In this document: positions 27,801-32,978 of the stretch, in pieces
How positions within the stretch are numbered: the first letter of the stretch is position 1
Layout of the letters: every line of letters starts with the position of its first letter
Assembly (NCBI GenBank): GCA_024583055.1
Contig: CP102145.1
Location: forward strand, 682,001 to 746,000
DNA: 64,000 nucleotides
Direction: 5' to 3'
Source of the DNA: Streptococcus suis
Lineage (GTDB): Bacteria > Bacillota > Bacilli > Lactobacillales > Streptococcaceae
Made by a program: the position numbers and the translations under genes
Notes under the pieces: model-generated
Databases searched by the model: none
Told to the model about the DNA's origin: nothing
The model's input: the letters and a program-made list of their open reading frames with translations, nothing else

Positions 27801-28671
27801 CACCAGCTGCTACATCCAAACCTGTATTAGCAGCCTTAACTTCGTCCGGAATAACCCATTCAGTAGTTACATAAGATACAGTATTTGCACTTCTTGTAGC
27901 ATTTTCGATAGCCCTAAAACCACTTGTCCCTTCCGCATTGCCGCTAGCTGTCGGTTGGTCGACTTGACCGTCGGATGCTGGTGGCACTGTTGCCCCAAAG
28001 CCTGTATAGCCTTCTGTTACTACCTTGGTTTCTGGGACAGCTACAGGGCGCACTGAAAAGGCTACTGGGTTGGCCTGGCCTTCGTGGACGGTGGCGGTCA
28101 CGTTGGTCTTGGCTGGGTCTGACAGCTCATAGCCCTTCGGCAGGTAGTCAGCTGTGACAGTCACTTCTGCGCTAGCCTTTTCCTCAGTAGTGGTGACGAT
28201 GGTCGCCTGTGGTTTGCCCTTGCCGACCTCTTCCTTTGTGGTTTCTTCCACATAGGAGGCATGGTAGACGATACCTGCTTGGCGTTCGACAGGCACTTCC
28301 ACCTCTGGTGCAGCTGGTGCTTCTGGCGCAACTGGCTCAGCAGTTACTTCTGGGACAACTTCCGCAGGTGCTACTGGAGCTTCAAGGACAGGTGCTTCTG
28401 GCTCTGGACTTGGCAAGCTTTCCACCACGGGAACTTCTGGCACTTCTACTGGAAGCTCAGCTGGTGGCGTCTCTGGGACTGGGACTTCTACCGCTGGCTG
28501 GGTAGAAAGGTCGATTTCCTCCGCCTGGGCCAATGGACCTGTCGCTAGACTGGCGATGGCAACACCAAGCAAAACACTGGCAGCACCGAAATGGTACTTA
28601 CGAATAGAGAATCGCTGGCGTAGACTATACCAGTCAAAACCACGATTCCTCCGATTAGGTTTATTTGACAT
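12850..28671 (-). CDS. Giant YSIRK/LPXTG surface adhesin with MUB-like tandem repeats
   Basis: A 5273-residue cell-wall-anchored protein. The N-terminal signal peptide has the YSIRK-type motif FSIRKYHFGAASVLLG (residues about 21-36) and cleavage near QAEE. Residues 52-135 are Pro/Glu/Val-rich. Residues about 240-640 form a unique region I cannot assign. A MucBP-like segment (GVVVHYVDETGQPI) starts near 680. Residues about 800-4600 hold paired modules resembling the B1 and B2 modules of lactobacillar mucus-binding (MUB) repeats: one divergent pair, 17 near-identical 206-residue pairs, then a B1 module and a divergent B2. Two or three further MucBP-like domains and Pro-rich linkers precede LPNTG (residue 5239), a hydrophobic segment and RRREE, the sortase A signal. 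GGAGG lies seven bases before the ATG. The likely role is adhesion to mucin or glycoprotein; ligand unknown. Confidence 0.93.
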   Translation of the reverse strand: MSNKPNRRNRGFDWYSLRQRFSIRKYHFGAASVLLGVAIASLATGPLAQAEEIDLSTQPAVEVPVPETPPAELPVEVPEVPVVESLPSPEPEAPVLEAPVAPAEVVPEVTAEPVAPEAPAAPEVEVPVERQAGIVYHASYVEETTKEEVGKGKPQATIVTTTEEKASAEVTVTADYLPKGYELSDPAKTNVTATVHEGQANPVAFSVRPVAVPETKVVTEGYTGFGATVPPASDGQVDQPTASGNAEGTSGFRAIENATRSANTVSYVTTEWVIPDEVKAANTGLDVAAGDASVAEATTAVPTAYKTTLPDGREVFMVLSLNSQIEPNKTTTFNNKYNKDYFFQFSISKEGEINKVYADLVDKRQNNKILESIEIAQGSTAKFNTLSQYENAGYTYRFQFTPDPSNSTSKNLKINNPNGGNVNTVIYDKVSPNSVGTELNIFNVLVPVRTTQETKYVVKATEKRAEETLATYIQKGALTGDSYTIAGALDFDKYELIAEDVPTVLKGDLAADYKVGSKTIQSIMTHNLVRVLEVTRKDGTHKAHIYLLNPDGPNRLALDKKTNITEADLTSENFIKFFTSEEIVPGKVNTLEGSYRYTSKHQFESYKTTPHTVTNVITGETNNFARNGENFPEGNFFIPEHKAVTLKGKDGKPFGFGGVQMRMVNDNVANEQHVTYYYAEKGGVVVHYVDETGQPILESTTLVDHGVSGSQYNAESLRYAEKTINGTRYLFKQVDPATSTLKPVTEDPAELRHVVKVSAETGNIERDTLKELTFVYEKAAKAKIEIYTKTANVENNQEGPEVFDTSLIEQDRKGTAISTSATSDYLRNKLNSGYEIISDNFTNATATFDSLEDSDGQDPSQVFKIVLRERIKTVTPDAPKEPNTPIDPTNPTGPKYPDGVKATDLNETVKRTIKYQYEDGSEARPTVEETLTFTRTAKVNVVTGALAYTPWTSADDDFDKVDTPAIAGYTPDKESVEAELDVPATAADKEVIVRYVKDAQKATITYKDDKGQTLGAVDEVTGKSGEPINYTTTARITELTNQGYEVVSDGFTKDGGQVYDTDKATDQPFEVVVRAKVVTVTPEDPKNPGTEVDPGNPDGPEWPDGVKATDLNETVKRTIKYQYEDGSTAKPDVEETLTYKRTATVNLVTKDVTYGEWTSADDDFDKVDTPAIAGYTPDKASVEAELDVPATAADKEVIVRYVKDAQKATITYKDDKGQTLGAVDEVTGKSGEPINYTTTARITELTNQGYEVVSDGFTKDGGQVYDTDKATDQPFEVVVRAKVVTVTPEDPKNPGTEVDPGNPDGPEWPDGVKATDLNETVKRTIKYQYEDGSTAKPDVEETLTYKRTATVNLVTKDVTYGEWTSADDDFDKVDTPAIAGYTPDKASVEAELDVPATAADKEVIVRYVKDAQKATITYKDDKGQTLGAVDEVTGKSGEPINYTTTARITELTNQGYEVVSDGFTKDGGQVYDTDKATDQPFEVVVRAKVVTVTPEDPKNPGTEVDPGNPDGPEWPDGVKATDLNETVKRTIKYQYEDGSTAKPDVEETLTYKRTATVNLVTKDVTYGEWTSADDDFDKVDTPAIAGYTPDKASVEAELDVPATAADKEVIVRYVKDAQKATITYKDDKGQTLGAVDEVTGKSGEPINYTTTARITELTNQGYEVVSDGFTKDGGQVYDTDKATDQPFEVVVRAKVVTVTPEDPKNPGTEVDPGNPDGPEWPDGVKATDLNETVKRTIKYQYEDGSTAKPDVEETLTYKRTATVNLVTKDVTYGEWTSADDDFDKVDTPAIAGYTPDKASVEAELDVPATAADKEVIVRYVKDAQKATITYKDDKGQTLGAVDEVTGKSGEPINYTTTARITELTNQGYEVVTDGFTKEGGQVYDTDKATDQPFEVVVRAKVVTVTPEDPKNPGTEVDPGNPDGPEWPDGVKATDLNETVKRTIKYQYEDGSTAKPDVEETLTYKRTATVNLVTKDVTYGEWTSADDDFDKVDTPAIAGYTPDKASVEAELDVPATAADKEVIVRYVKDAQKATITYKDDKGQTLGAVDEVTGKSGEPINYTTTARITELTNQGYEVVTDGFTKEGGQVYDTDKATDQPFEVVVRAKVVTVTPEDPKNPGTEVDPGNPDGPEWPDGVKATDLNETVKRTIKYQYEDGSTAKPDVEETLTYKRTATVNLVTKDVTYGEWTSADDDFDKVDTPAIAGYTPDKASVEAELDVPATAADKEVIVRYVKDAQKATITYKDDKGQTLGAVDEVTGKSGEPINYTTTARITELTNQGYEVVSDGFTKDGGQVYDTDKATDQPFEVVVRAKVVTVTPEDPKNPGTEVDPGNPDGPEWPDGVKATDLNETVKRTIKYQYEDGSTAKPDVEETLTYKRTATVNLVTKDVTYGEWTSADDDFDKVDTPAIAGYTPDKASVEAELDVPATAADKEVIVRYVKDAQKATITYKDDKGQTLGAVDEVTGKSGEPINYTTTARITELTNQGYEVVTDGFTKEGGQVYDTDKATDQPFEVVVRAKVVTVTPEDPKNPGTEVDPGNPDGPEWPDGVKATDLNETVKRTIKYQYEDGSTAKPDVEETLTYKRTATVNLVTKDVTYGEWTSADDDFDKVDTPAIAGYTPDKASVEAELDVPATAADKEVIVRYVKDAQKATITYKDDKGQTLGAVDEVTGKSGEPINYTTTARITELTNQGYEVVSDGFTKDGGQVYDTDKATDQPFEVVVRAKVVTVTPEDPKNPGTEVDPGNPDGPEWPDGVKATDLNETVKRTIKYQYEDGSTAKPDVEETLTYKRTATVNLVTKDVTYGEWTSADDDFDKVDTPAIAGYTPDKASVEAELDVPATAADKEVIVRYVKDAQKATITYKDDKGQTLGAVDEVTGKSGEPINYTTTARITELTNQGYEVVSDGFTKDGGQVYDTDKATDQPFEVVVRAKVVTVTPEDPKNPGTEVDPGNPDGPEWPDGVKATDLNETVKRTIKYQYEDGSTAKPDVEETLTYKRTATVNLVTKDVTYGEWTSADDDFDKVDTPAIAGYTPDKASVEAELDVPATAADKEVIVRYVKDAQKATITYKDDKGQTLGAVDEVTGKSGEPINYTTTARITELTNQGYEVVSDGFTKDGGQVYDTDKATDQPFEVVVRAKVVTVTPEDPKNPGTEVDPGNPDGPEWPDGVKATDLNETVKRTIKYQYEDGSTAKPDVEETLTYKRTATVNLVTKDVTYGEWTSADDDFDKVDTPAIAGYTPDKASVEAELDVPATAADKEVIVRYVKDAQKATITYKDDKGQTLGAVDEVTGKSGEPINYTTTARITELTNQGYEVVSDGFTKDGGQVYDTDKATDQPFEVVVRAKVVTVTPEDPKNPGTEVDPGNPDGPEWPDGVKATDLNETVKRTIKYQYEDGSTAKPDVEETLTYKRTATVNLVTKDVTYGEWTSADDDFDKVDTPAIAGYTPDKASVEAELDVPATAADKEVIVRYVKDAQKATITYKDDKGQTLGAVDEVTGKSGEPINYTTTARITELTNQGYEVVSDGFTKDGGQVYDTDKATDQPFEVVVRAKVVTVTPEDPKNPGTEVDPGNPDGPEWPDGVKATDLNETVKRTIKYQYEDGSTAKPDVEETLTYKRTATVNLVTKDVTYGEWTSADDDFDKVDTPAIAGYTPDKASVEAELDVPATAADKEVIVRYVKDAQKATITYKDDKGQTLGAVDEVTGKSGEPINYTTTARITELTNQGYEVVSDGFTKDGGQVYDTDKATDQPFEVVVRAKVVTVTPEDPKNPGTEVDPGNPDGPEWPDGVKATDLNETVKRTIKYQYEDGSTAKPDVEETLTYKRTATVNLVTKDVTYGEWTSADDDFDKVDTPAIAGYTPDKASVEAELDVPATAADKEVIVRYVKDAQKATITYKDDKGQTLGAVDEVTGKSGEPINYTTTARITELTNQGYEVVSDGFTKDGGQVYDTDKATDQPFEVVVRAKVVTVTPEDPKNPGTEVDPGNPDGPEWPDGVKATDLNETVKRTIKYQYEDGSTAKPDVEETLTYKRTATVNLVTKDVTYGEWTSADDDFDKVDTPAIAGYTPDKASVEAELDVPATAADKEVIVRYVKDAQKATITYKDDKGQTLGAVDEVTGKSGEPINYTTTARITELTNQGYEVVTDGFTKEGGQVYDTDKATDQPFEVVVRAKVVTVTPEDPKNPGTEVDPGNPDGPEWPDGVKATDLNETVKRTIKYQYEDGSTAKPDVEETLTYKRTATVNLVTKDVTYGEWTSADDDFDKVDTPAIAGYTPDKASVEAELDVPATAADKEVIVRYVKDAQKATITYKDDKGQTLGAVDEVTGKSGEPINYTTTARITELTNQGYEVVSDGFTKDGGQVYDTDKATDQPFEVVVRAKVVTVTPEDPKNPGTEVDPGNPDGPEWPDGVKATDLNETVKRTIKYQYEDGSTAKPDVEETLTYKRTATVNLVTKDVTYGEWTSADDDFDKVDTPAIAGYTPDKASVEAELDVPATAADKEVIVRYVKDAQKATITYKDDKGQTLGAVDEVTGKSGEPINYTTTARITELTNQGYEVVTDGFTKEGGQVFDTDKDTTQTFTVIVKAKVVSITPDNPQTPGTPVDPNNPDGPKWEDVSRTITRKVSYVVESPEGETVTAPEGKTTTVTFERTGSYNFVTKQVTYTDWEAKDGDAVLEGNPLPVIDGYVAIAATKNGDKVEASTTAEDVTATETTTDISEVVTYKKLSSWTVTPPPGNDPVPDIPYENDPNDPTKPADPKPTRPNEEDPNNPIPTVPDYPGYVPVDPDGNELPKDPDGNYIPPKPKDPSQPTPITYKPVEQVGKISFVDVTVPENPVTKVTIDLSGKTGDKLGMDVSSIVTMYENLGYIVTNKDNYDKDGTFGPDLKSNTFVYELVERTVDINPDDPNTVSLIVKYVDDTGADLRPTESKEVKVGDDYTTTPQVIEGYYLTEIPANSKGKVGAEGTTVVYVYNKLGSWVPELPEGHDPVPPIPYPNHPTDPGKPGIPTGVVPVVPGYIPVGPDGKELPKGPDGNYLPPVPSKPGEDTVIKYIPQDASVTVRYVDDKGNDLIPSKSIPGKVGDDYTTTPEIIKGYLLKEVPSNASGKIPAGGTSVVYTYVPIGSYVPNIPGQPSTPVPYPNHPTDPGKPGTDLPSIPHVPGYIPVGPGGVPLQPVDPSDPTKGYIAPPIPGNPGQDTPINYIPSPPARPSRPIVVTPVKPETPVEPEVPTTPAQPSPAGPAQPASPGTAQLPNTGTSDSHAVTAIGASLFLAALAIAGTARRREE
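14995..25983 (-). repeat. Tandem array of 618-bp repeats inside the adhesin gene, about 17.8 units
   Basis: The same 618-bp text recurs in register. For example, the same 20-mer start recurs at 15418, 16036, 16654 and on to 25306, which is 17 in-phase copies, plus a diverged copy at 25924. One unit encodes 206 residues: a B2-like module (TVKRTIKYQYEDGS to VIVRYVKDAQ) and a B1-like module (KATITYKDDKGQTLG to VVTVTPEDPKN). Copies differ only at a roughly 40-bp patch and a few single bases, which implies very recent amplification or ongoing homogenisation. Copy number should vary between strains, and short-read assemblies would collapse this array. Confidence 0.97.
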
Positions 28672-28714
28672 TGCAAACCCTCCTCTATATAATTTTGTTT
28701 TTTAAAACAATTTA

Positions 28715-28743
28715 AAGATAACATATATTTTTGTATAAATCAA
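28715..28743 (-). promoter_or_regulatory. Probable promoter of the adhesin gene
   Basis: Minus-strand TTGATT (28738-28743), 17-nt spacer, TATCTT (28715-28720), about 44 bp before the ATG. The surroundings are very AT-rich, so other starts are possible. Confidence 0.5.
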
Positions 28744-28866
28744 GAATTTTTATGTTATTATAAGTCTCTCTAATAGGTTATATATATTTGTATTTTGTTA
28801 GAATGGTTTATCGGTAAAATATTCATGGAAAACTGCTATTTTATTAGGTTTTATTGACAGATCAAT

Positions 28867-28900
28867 AAAAAATATCCCCTACAAATTTTTGCAAGGGATA
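28867..28900 (-). terminator. Rho-independent terminator of the lysR-acyl-CoA DH-lactonase unit
   Basis: Minus-strand TATCCCTTGCAAA / TTTGTAGGGGATA forms a stem of up to 13 pairs followed by TTTTTT. It lies about 75 bp past the stop at 28974. A second AT-rich palindrome (TTTGTGAAATTTTCACAAA) lies at 28910-28928. Confidence 0.78.
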
Positions 28901-28947
28901 ATGACTGATTTGTGAAATTTTCACAAAAATTATTGATAAAATACATT

Positions 28948-28968
28948 TATATATATATATATATATAT
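28948..28968. repeat. (TA)n microsatellite
   Basis: About ten TA dinucleotides in a row, ending 6 bp before the stop codon of the lactonase-like gene. It is short and could vary by slippage. It is outside the coding sequence, so no phase-variation of the protein is expected. Confidence 0.85.
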
Positions 28969-28973
28969 CTGTT

Positions 28974-29903
28974 TTAGTATGTTATCGGTAGCTTGGTTTC
29001 CTCCGCTACAACCAGGCGCTTGTCCTCCTTGTCCGTAAAGGGCAGGACTGGTGGGCGCAGTCTTTCCAGGCAGGAGACCACTTGGCTACCATCCTGGTTA
29101 AACTTGAGCAGGGCATAGTAAGGGTCGTGGTAAAAGAGGAAGGTGTAGCCTTGACTGTAGGCTTGCTTGATCCACTTTTCCTTGGCCTTGATACTGTCCA
29201 TAGGGTAGTCGTCTACTGCTGCCACCCAGAGGGGATTAAAGTGGGCATGGGTCAGGAGTGTGTCGGCCATGTGTATCAGGGTCTCCCCATCTTGCTTGAG
29301 CAGGATAATGCTGTGGCCACGGCTGTGACCGCCTGTGTGGTGCATCTCAATGCCGTCGACCAGCTTGAGCTCTGATCCAAAGGTCTGGACCTGGTCTTGG
29401 ATGGCCTGCCAGTTTTCAGGCAGGTAGGTAGCCCTGGTACGGGGATTGGGATAGCGCACTTCTTCCCACTCGATGTCATTGATGTAGATAGTGGCATTTG
29501 GGAAGGTGGGAACCAGCTCGCCATCGACTAGCCTGGTCAGGCCACCGGCATGGTCATTGTGCATGTGGGTCATGAGGACCACATCGATATCCTCAGGGCT
29601 GAGGCCCAGCTGGTCCAGGCTTTCTAGGACACGGTTTTCTGAGATGACGCCGAGATTTCTCCGGAGTTTGTCACTGAGTTTTTCCGTCCCCAGACTGGTG
29701 TCGATCAGGTAATGCTTGCCCTGGTAGCTGATGAGGATGGGGTCTGTTAGGTCATGGATGAGCCCCTGTTCATTGGTCGGGAAATAGCGGGACCAGACAG
29801 CCTTGGGCACAGGTCCGAAGATGGTTCCTGCATCCGTGTACTTGTCTGCCCCTCTCAGCCAGGTCAGGGTCATCTGGCCGAATTGGTAGTTTTGTAGTTT
29901 CAT
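28974..29903 (-). CDS. Metallo-beta-lactamase-fold hydrolase, YtnP-like (putative lactonase)
   Basis: A 309-residue MBL-fold enzyme with the dinuclear zinc motif THMHNDHAGG near residue 113, a distal His in HTGGHSRGHS near 192 and an Asp in HMADTLLTHAHF near 213. YtnP-type proteins are annotated as quorum-quenching lactonases, but the true substrate in streptococci is not known. It is the third gene of a LysR / acyl-CoA-dehydrogenase-like / MBL unit, 31 bp after the dehydrogenase, so it may hydrolyse a lactone or thioester related to that chemistry. That link is inference. Confidence 0.78.
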   Translation of the reverse strand: MKLQNYQFGQMTLTWLRGADKYTDAGTIFGPVPKAVWSRYFPTNEQGLIHDLTDPILISYQGKHYLIDTSLGTEKLSDKLRRNLGVISENRVLESLDQLGLSPEDIDVVLMTHMHNDHAGGLTRLVDGELVPTFPNATIYINDIEWEEVRYPNPRTRATYLPENWQAIQDQVQTFGSELKLVDGIEMHHTGGHSRGHSIILLKQDGETLIHMADTLLTHAHFNPLWVAAVDDYPMDSIKAKEKWIKQAYSQGYTFLFYHDPYYALLKFNQDGSQVVSCLERLRPPVLPFTDKEDKRLVVAEETKLPITY

Positions 29904-29934
29904 ATTTTCATATTCTCCTCATTTCACATGAGTT

Positions 29935-31044
29935 TTACAGCCACATTTCTGCAATTTTTTTCTTGAGTCGGTCTGTTTTTCCGCCGTATTCCTTGGTAAT
30001 ATTTGCATCGTGAACATAGCGCTCGATATCATCGTTTCCGATGAAGCTATAAGCTCCAGTTATACGAACTACTTCCTCAGAAATGGTTGAGGCCAGTCTG
30101 GAGGTGATGATTTTCAGCATGGAAACCTCCCGTTCGTCCGACATATCGGTCCGCAGGTAGTCATGGTAATAGGCTTCGCAGGCAACCAGGGCCGTTTTCA
30201 GGTCGACGATGCGGAGTTGATTGATAGATACGTCGATAGGACGCTTGCCAAAGCCCCGGCGAATCTGTGAATAGGCCAGACCTTTCTTGAAGGCACCTTC
30301 TGCAATGCCCAGGGATTGAGCACTGATGGCCAGCCGCATCTTAATCATAGACTGGGTGTACTGTTGCTTGCCGGCAATCTGGTGGCCCAACAGCTGGTCG
30401 TTGGTCAGCTGGACATTTTCAAAACTAATAGGCGCCAGCGGCATAGAGCGGACACCGACCTTATCAATGGTGGGACCGACCTGGACACCGGAAGTCTTGC
30501 TGTCGAGGACAAAGATAGCCATGTCCTTCTTGCCGTACTGGTCCACGGTCTGGCAGAGGACAAAGAGGACATCAGCCATAGGAGCATTGGAGACCATCTG
30601 CTTGCGACCGTTGATAATCCAGCCCTTGTCAGTCTGTCTGGCCATTGTTTCAGGAAATTGCTTGTCCAGATTGATATCTTCCTCGGAAAAGGCAAAGGCA
30701 CCGATTTTTTTGAAGTTGAGCAAATCATCCAGATAGCGCTCCTTCTGCTCAGGGCTGCCAAAATGCTCCAAGAGCCAGATGGCAAAGAAGGCCTGGGTCA
30801 TGAGGATGGCCGCCAAGGAGGAAAACTCGATGGACAGGAGGCGAATGACCTCTAGAAAGGTCCTGAGCCCGCTGTCTCTGTCCACAGTTTGGTGGAGCAG
30901 GTGGAAAATCTTGTGGTCTGTGACCAGCCGATTAATAAAGAGGAGCGGAAAGAGCTTGTGCTCATCATAGTGGGCTGCTTGGCCAACTATCTCAGCCTGG
31001 ATATAGTCGCTAATCTGGTCTAACTTTTCTTGGTCGTATTGCAT
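29935..31044 (-). CDS. Acyl-CoA dehydrogenase family protein lacking the usual catalytic glutamate
   Basis: A 369-residue flavoprotein of the ACAD fold: an N-terminal helical domain, a middle beta domain with AFSEEDINLDK and GRKQMVSNAPMADV, and a C-terminal helical domain with RRGFGKRPI. Normal members carry the catalytic base in a YEGT(S/N)EI motif near the C-terminus. The aligned position here reads KEYGGKTDR, with Gly where Glu is expected, and the alternative isovaleryl-type position (LERL) reads KMRL. It may have a different reaction such as oxidase or hydroxylase chemistry, or have lost activity. It is 12 bp downstream of the LysR gene. Confidence 0.8.
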   Translation of the reverse strand: MQYDQEKLDQISDYIQAEIVGQAAHYDEHKLFPLLFINRLVTDHKIFHLLHQTVDRDSGLRTFLEVIRLLSIEFSSLAAILMTQAFFAIWLLEHFGSPEQKERYLDDLLNFKKIGAFAFSEEDINLDKQFPETMARQTDKGWIINGRKQMVSNAPMADVLFVLCQTVDQYGKKDMAIFVLDSKTSGVQVGPTIDKVGVRSMPLAPISFENVQLTNDQLLGHQIAGKQQYTQSMIKMRLAISAQSLGIAEGAFKKGLAYSQIRRGFGKRPIDVSINQLRIVDLKTALVACEAYYHDYLRTDMSDEREVSMLKIITSRLASTISEEVVRITGAYSFIGNDDIERYVHDANITKEYGGKTDRLKKKIAEMWL

Positions 31045-31056
31045 GATTCACCTACT

Positions 31057-31965
31057 TTATTCGACAGGCGTGTAGTATAATTTCAGGAATTCTTCGTAGA
31101 CAAAGGACTCGATTTCATTGGTCTTGGACTTGTACGGTCGGCAGAACCAGATATTAAAAGGCAAAAAGTCTCTGAAGCGGACCATGGTGTGCTTGTCCTT
31201 GTCCACCAAATCTTCGATTGGCCGGGGCAGGAGGGTGATGATATTATTGCCAGATGTGGCTTCGATTAGGTAGTCCCAAGAGTAGGCTAGGAAGCTGACC
31301 TTAGGCTTGATTTTTTCTTTTTTGAACTTGTCCTTGAGGAGGTGGTAGGTGGTGTAGGACTTGTTAAAGGTGGCGACTTGATAGGGTTCAATGTCCTTCC
31401 ACTCTAGCAGGTCCTTGCTGGCCAAGGGATGATTCTTGTCCATAAAAGCCACGTATTCGTCCATCTGGATGATGTGTTGCTCGTATTTTTGGCTATCCAG
31501 GGAGGTCGGCTCAATGACCACGACAAAGTTGAGGTCCTCAGCCAGGAACATGCGATTGAGGTCCACTCCTCCTCCTTCGGTAATCTGGATATCAATATTT
31601 GGGTTTTTGAGCAGGAAGTCCGGCAGGATATTAGCAAAATAGACCCGCAATATCAAAGACGGAATACCCAGACGGATGGTTCCCTTCTGCTTAGTAGACT
31701 CGGTCTGAATCATTCTTTGCATGTCTTCGTATTTCTCGACAATTTCGGTGGCAAAGCGGTAGACACGCTCACCTGCCTCGGTCAGTTTTTCCAGGCGACC
31801 ATTTTTCCGATGGAAGAGCTGGAGCCCTTCATTGGTCTCAAACTGGGTGATGAACTGGCTGAGAGCTGACTGGCTGATATGAATCTTCTTGGCGGCTAGG
31901 GATAGATTACAGTTGTTCTCAACAATATTGATAAAATACCCCATTTGAACAATATCCATTCCCAT
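31057..31965 (-). CDS. LysR-family transcriptional regulator
   Basis: A 302-residue LTTR with an N-terminal winged helix (residues 8-65, with the recognition helix in ISQSALSQFI) and a periplasmic-binding-like effector domain beginning near GTIRLGIPS (residue 95). AAGGAGG lies seven bases before the chosen ATG. Unusually for a LysR, it is the first gene of the unit it presumably controls rather than divergent from it. The effector may be an acyl-CoA or short-chain acid, by context only. Confidence 0.9.
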   Translation of the reverse strand: MGMDIVQMGYFINIVENNCNLSLAAKKIHISQSALSQFITQFETNEGLQLFHRKNGRLEKLTEAGERVYRFATEIVEKYEDMQRMIQTESTKQKGTIRLGIPSLILRVYFANILPDFLLKNPNIDIQITEGGGVDLNRMFLAEDLNFVVVIEPTSLDSQKYEQHIIQMDEYVAFMDKNHPLASKDLLEWKDIEPYQVATFNKSYTTYHLLKDKFKKEKIKPKVSFLAYSWDYLIEATSGNNIITLLPRPIEDLVDKDKHTMVRFRDFLPFNIWFCRPYKSKTNEIESFVYEEFLKLYYTPVE

Positions 31966-32320
31966 AGCATATCCTCCTTTGTCCTTTTGGACAAGCGTTT
32001 TTCATATAATCTTGTCTCACCTATCTGAACTGGTAGCTAGGTGATGTTTTTTCATGTTTTGTTTATCGTTTTGCCCTAAAAATCTGGCAACTAAGGTTTC
32101 AATTTGTTTTTAGTAGACAACGATAAATTACTCAATTTATTATATCATATTACTGAGTATTTTTAAATAAATCCGCTCGAATTTTACAAATAAATCCCAG
32201 CAAATTGACTACTGGGATATTTCTTGTACTTAACATCTATCAAACCGACCTCAAGAACTGTCCCATTGTCTTGTTGCTAGTAAGTGTAGCTAGTAAAGTC
32301 AGGTTTGCGGAAATGCTTTC
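31966..32320. other. Intergenic stretch with two dyads and a terminator
   Basis: No gene seen. It contains TTGTCC/GGACAA (about 31980-31995), close to the LysR ribosome site; the perfect dyad TCACCTA/TAGGTGA (32017-32044) followed on the plus strand by TGTTTTTT; and the ctfB-like terminator at 32188-32222. The first dyad is a candidate autoregulatory site for the LysR protein. Confidence 0.55.
32188..32222 (-). terminator. Terminator of the crotonase-CoA transferase unit
   Basis: Minus-strand ATCCCAG / CTGGGAT with flanking A/T pairing and a T-rich tail (TTTATTT), about 100 bp past the stop at 32321. Confidence 0.6.
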
Positions 32321-32974
32321 CTAGATTGGCATTGTGATGACATTGTCAGCAACGACCACGTCACCTGCTGTTTTTTCTAGGACTTCTTCTACCGTTACTC
32401 CAGGAGCTACTTCCTTGAGCAGGTATTTGCCGTCTTGGAATTCAAATACGGCTAATTCGGTGATGACCATGGATACCACTCCTTTGGCAGACAGTGGCAG
32501 GGTGCATTCTTTGAGGATCTTGGATTCACCATTTTTATCGACATGTTGCAGGGCCACAATCACGCGCTTGGCACCAACCAAGAGGTCCATGGCGCCGCCC
32601 ATGCCTGGCGCGAATTTTCCTGGAATAATCCAGTTGGCAATGCTGGCGTCCTGGCTAACTTCGAGTGCTCCAAGCACAGTCGCATCCACGTGACCACCAC
32701 GGATGATGGCAAAGGATGTTTGGATATCAAAGGTTGAAGCTCCTGGCATAAGGGTGATGGGAGCACCACCTGAGTTGGCAATATTTGGATGGTAGTTATC
32801 CTTGCCTGGGGTTTCACCGAAACGAAGGGCTCCATTTTCAGCTTGGAGGATAACGCTCACTCCAGCTGGGATATAGTCAGCAGATGCGTTTGGAATACCG
32901 AATCCCAGGTTGACAACGTCTCCGTCATGGAATTCTAAAGCGACACGACGTGCAATAACTTCTTTTGCTTTCAT
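32321..32974 (-). CDS. Two-component CoA transferase, beta subunit (acetoacetate/butyrate type)
   Basis: Catalytic subunit of a class I (3-oxoacid type) CoA transferase, 217 residues. The catalytic glutamate is expected in the ENG motif, seen here as LQAENGALRFG near residue 46. The glycine-rich GMGGAMDLLVGAKRVIV segment near 125 is typical of AtoA/CtfB-like subunits. It starts 4 bp after the alpha subunit. Together they would move CoA between acetyl- or acetoacetyl-CoA and a short-chain acid such as butyrate, feeding the C4 enzymes nearby. Substrate preference cannot be read. Confidence 0.9.
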   Translation of the reverse strand: MKAKEVIARRVALEFHDGDVVNLGFGIPNASADYIPAGVSVILQAENGALRFGETPGKDNYHPNIANSGGAPITLMPGASTFDIQTSFAIIRGGHVDATVLGALEVSQDASIANWIIPGKFAPGMGGAMDLLVGAKRVIVALQHVDKNGESKILKECTLPLSAKGVVSMVITELAVFEFQDGKYLLKEVAPGVTVEEVLEKTAGDVVVADNVITMPI

Positions 32975-32978
32975 ATTT

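Noticed and set aside
28948..28968. TA microsatellite as a phase-variation switch
   Set aside because: It lies after the stop codon of the neighbouring gene and about 200 bp beyond the adhesin promoter boxes, so slippage would not alter a reading frame or promoter spacing.
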